DNA from: Hyphomicrobiales bacterium
Lineage (GTDB): Bacteria; Pseudomonadota; Alphaproteobacteria; Rhizobiales; Aestuariivirgaceae
NCBI GenBank assembly: GCA_003151375.1
Contig: PLXI01000025.1
Span: 13,397 to 21,619, forward strand
Length of the DNA: 8,223 bases
Direction: 5' to 3'
In this document: positions 6,551 to 8,223 of the stretch, piece after piece
Layout of the letters: every line of letters starts with the position of its first letter
How positions within the stretch are numbered: position 1 is the first letter of the stretch
Notes under the pieces: generated by a model
The model's input: only the letters and a program-made list of their open reading frames with translations
Told to the model about the DNA's origin: nothing
The model's database searches: none
Translations under genes and position numbers: made by a program

Positions 6551-7360
6551 ATGCTGCAAGTTGAAAACATATCGGTTTATTTCTCTGGCAAGAGGGGCAA
6601 CTTCATTCATGCCCTTGATCGTGTGTCATTAGAGATTGCAAAAGGTGAAATCGTCGTGGCACTTGGTGCTTCGGGTTGTGGCAAATCCACTTTGCTCAAT
6701 GCTATCGCAGGATTTCTGCCCATCAGGCAAGGCAGCATCAAACTCAACGGCAAGCTGGTCAATAAGGCCGGTTCGGACCGTGGCGTCGTTTTCCAAAAAG
6801 ATACATTGCTGCCGTGGAAATCCGTTATTGATAACGTGGCTCTTGGCCTTATTTTTGCGGGCTTGACGAAAACTGAAGCAAGGAACCGAGCACGGGCGCT
6901 TTTGGATTTGGTGGGTCTGACGGAATTTGCCGATCAAGCGCCTTATGAACTTTCTGGCGGTATGCGCCAACGTGTCGGCCTCGCACGCTCACTAGCAACT
7001 GATCCCTCAATACTCCTGATGGATGAACCATTTGGCGCACTCGACAGCTTAACGCGCGAGCAGATGCAGGAGCTGCTGATTTCCGTTTGGAGGCGAACCG
7101 GCAAGACAATTTTTCTCATTACGCACTCTATCGAAGAAGCCCTTTGTCTGGGTACACGTATCATTGTGATGTCGCCAAGGCCGGGCCGCATCATTGCACG
7201 CTATAACGCCGATTTTATACGCCAATACATTGGGGGCATGGACTGGAGCAGTATCAGAAAAGGCCCATCGTTCAACAGTCTTCGCGAAGAGTTGCGCGAC
7301 CTCATCCACAAGACCGAAATTGTTCAAGCAACACCACAGAAGGCCTTCGCTAATGTCTGA
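6551..7360 (+). CDS. tauB: Taurine/sulfonate ABC transporter ATPase
   Basis: This 269-residue cytoplasmic ATPase powers the importer. All motifs are intact: Walker A GASGCGKST (39-47), Q-loop Q82, signature LSGGMRQR (134-141), Walker B ILLMDEP (154-160), D-loop ALD (163-165) and H-loop H192. The Q-loop context (VVFQKDTLLPW) and the C-terminal segment after about residue 206, including SFNSLREELRDLI (240-252), fit the TauB/SsuB/NrtD group. ATG 6551 was chosen because GGAA lies six bases upstream and the protein then begins MLQVENISV as in relatives; an in-frame TTG at 6539 lies within the T run of the preceding hairpin. Its end overlaps tauC by eight bases, which points to coupled translation. 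Confidence 0.89.
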   Translation: MLQVENISVYFSGKRGNFIHALDRVSLEIAKGEIVVALGASGCGKSTLLNAIAGFLPIRQGSIKLNGKLVNKAGSDRGVVFQKDTLLPWKSVIDNVALGLIFAGLTKTEARNRARALLDLVGLTEFADQAPYELSGGMRQRVGLARSLATDPSILLMDEPFGALDSLTREQMQELLISVWRRTGKTIFLITHSIEEALCLGTRIIVMSPRPGRIIARYNADFIRQYIGGMDWSSIRKGPSFNSLREELRDLIHKTEIVQATPQKAFANV

Positions 7361-8207
7361 AATCCAAGCTCAAAACTTTATATCAGCTGTGGCACCTCAC
7401 GAAATTGCTGCCCCGCTGGTGAGCGACAGTGCTGTAGGTGGGCAATATATTGCCAAGATTGTCAGCCTGATCACCATTGTCGTGTTTGTTTTGGCCTGGT
7501 GGTTGGCTACAGAAAATCATCTTGTAGCCCCGCTGTTTCTGCCAAGCCCCAGTGAAGTGTGGCGACAGTTCGTGGCGGTCTTTAGCAATGGCTATGCAGA
7601 TGCCAGCCTATGGGCGCATATTTCAGCCAGCCTTCTAAGAATCGCAACTGCCGGTGCCATCGCTTTTGTTTTGGGAGTGCCTATTGGTATTCTGATGGGC
7701 CTCAGCCCTTGGATCAAAGGGGTTTTCGATCCGCCGATAGAGTTTTATTGGCCACTGCCGCCGCTGGCGTATTTACCGTTGATGATCATTTGGCTGGGCA
7801 TAGGTGAAACTTCAAAAATAACTTTGCTCGCACTCGCGATGTTCGCACCAATCTGTCTTGCGGCACAGGCGGGCGTGCGTAGCGCTTCACGAGAGCATGT
7901 TAATGCCTGTCTGTCTTTGGGTGCCAATCAGTGGCAGTTGTTCAGGCACCTGATCCTGCCCAGTGCTTTGCCCGAAATCCTCACTGGAACGCGCATTGCA
8001 GTTGGCGTGGGCTGGAGCACATTGGTAGCAGCCGAGCTGATTGCAGCCACCCGCGGGATTGGTTTTATGATCATGTCTGCATCACATTTTCTGGCGACGG
8101 ATGTAGTTTTTATGGGAATTGGGCTTGTTGCGTTGCTCGCGTTTTCATTCTCTTACGGCTTGCGCCACCTTGAAAAGATTCTCGTGCCGTGGAAAGGGCG
8201 AACCTAG
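7353..8207 (+). CDS. tauC: Taurine/sulfonate ABC transporter permease
   Basis: This 284-residue inner-membrane permease of the binding-protein-dependent transport family should form a homodimeric channel with TauB. Likely membrane helices are at about 34-52, 92-116, 138-150, 155-173, 212-233 and 252-270. LFLPSPSEVW (61-70) is a typical TauC/SsuC stretch before the core, and the EAA-type coupling loop is seen at 181-206 (HVNACLSLGANQWQLFRHLILPS region). The N-terminal 30 residues are a soluble tail. ATG 7353 has AGAAGG at 7338-7343 and sits inside the tauB 3' end; an in-frame ATG at 7194 would bury the gene deep in tauB and add residues unlike the family. The stop is TAG at 8205, and nothing further can be read before the window edge. 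Confidence 0.89.
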   Translation: MSEIQAQNFISAVAPHEIAAPLVSDSAVGGQYIAKIVSLITIVVFVLAWWLATENHLVAPLFLPSPSEVWRQFVAVFSNGYADASLWAHISASLLRIATAGAIAFVLGVPIGILMGLSPWIKGVFDPPIEFYWPLPPLAYLPLMIIWLGIGETSKITLLALAMFAPICLAAQAGVRSASREHVNACLSLGANQWQLFRHLILPSALPEILTGTRIAVGVGWSTLVAAELIAATRGIGFMIMSASHFLATDVVFMGIGLVALLAFSFSYGLRHLEKILVPWKGRT

Positions 8208-8223
8208 ACGTGTGAGACTGGCG

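Noticed and set aside
7194..7352. Longer start for TauC adding 53 residues
   Set aside because: The added part lies entirely inside tauB in another frame and does not resemble permease N-termini; ATG 7353 has AGAAGG at proper spacing.

Overview
The window looks like chromosomal DNA of an alphaproteobacterium, probably of the Rhizobiales/Hyphomicrobiales type. This rests on the style of the tRNA-Phe and on the general look of the proteins; no gene fixes the genus. Base composition is close to half GC by eye. Every convincing gene is on the + strand, and every protein gene has a plausible role in sulfur acquisition, cysteine/methionine chemistry or sulfur storage.

Layout: the 3' part of a tRNA-Phe(GAA) runs off the left edge (1-51). 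After an AT-rich, possibly structured 246-bp leader comes a MetY-type O-acetylhomoserine sulfhydrylase (298-1632), closed by a strong intrinsic terminator (1651-1683). A compact three-gene operon follows: a serine O-acetyltransferase of the EpsC/SrpH type (1802-2722), a family 2A encapsulin shell protein of the SrpI type (2740-3657), and a SufS-like cysteine desulfurase with a low-complexity N-terminal extension of about 115 residues (3644-5242), which overlaps the shell gene. A hairpin terminator (5290-5314) ends this operon. The last block is a taurine/sulfonate ABC transporter: periplasmic binding protein TauA (5429-6445), a terminator-like hairpin (6502-6540), ATPase TauB (6551-7360) and permease TauC (7353-8207, overlapping tauB). 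Only 16 bases remain after tauC, so a downstream dioxygenase such as tauD, if present, lies outside.

The central operon is the main result. It encodes an encapsulin nanocompartment whose cargo is a cysteine desulfurase, carried beside the acetyltransferase that commits serine to cysteine synthesis. A coherent, inferred model is this: TauABC imports organosulfonate, the sulfur is reduced elsewhere, EpsC and sulfhydrylases fix it into cysteine and homocysteine, and the encapsulated desulfurase strips sulfur from surplus cysteine for storage or buffering inside the protein shell. The system type has been described in other bacteria. What deserves attention here is its placement between metY and a tau transporter, the short form of the cargo N-terminus, and several inverted repeats at the control points: a 9-bp perfect dyad covering the epsC ribosome-binding site, a nested inverted repeat around the operon's terminator, and a terminator-like hairpin abutting the tauB ribosome-binding site.
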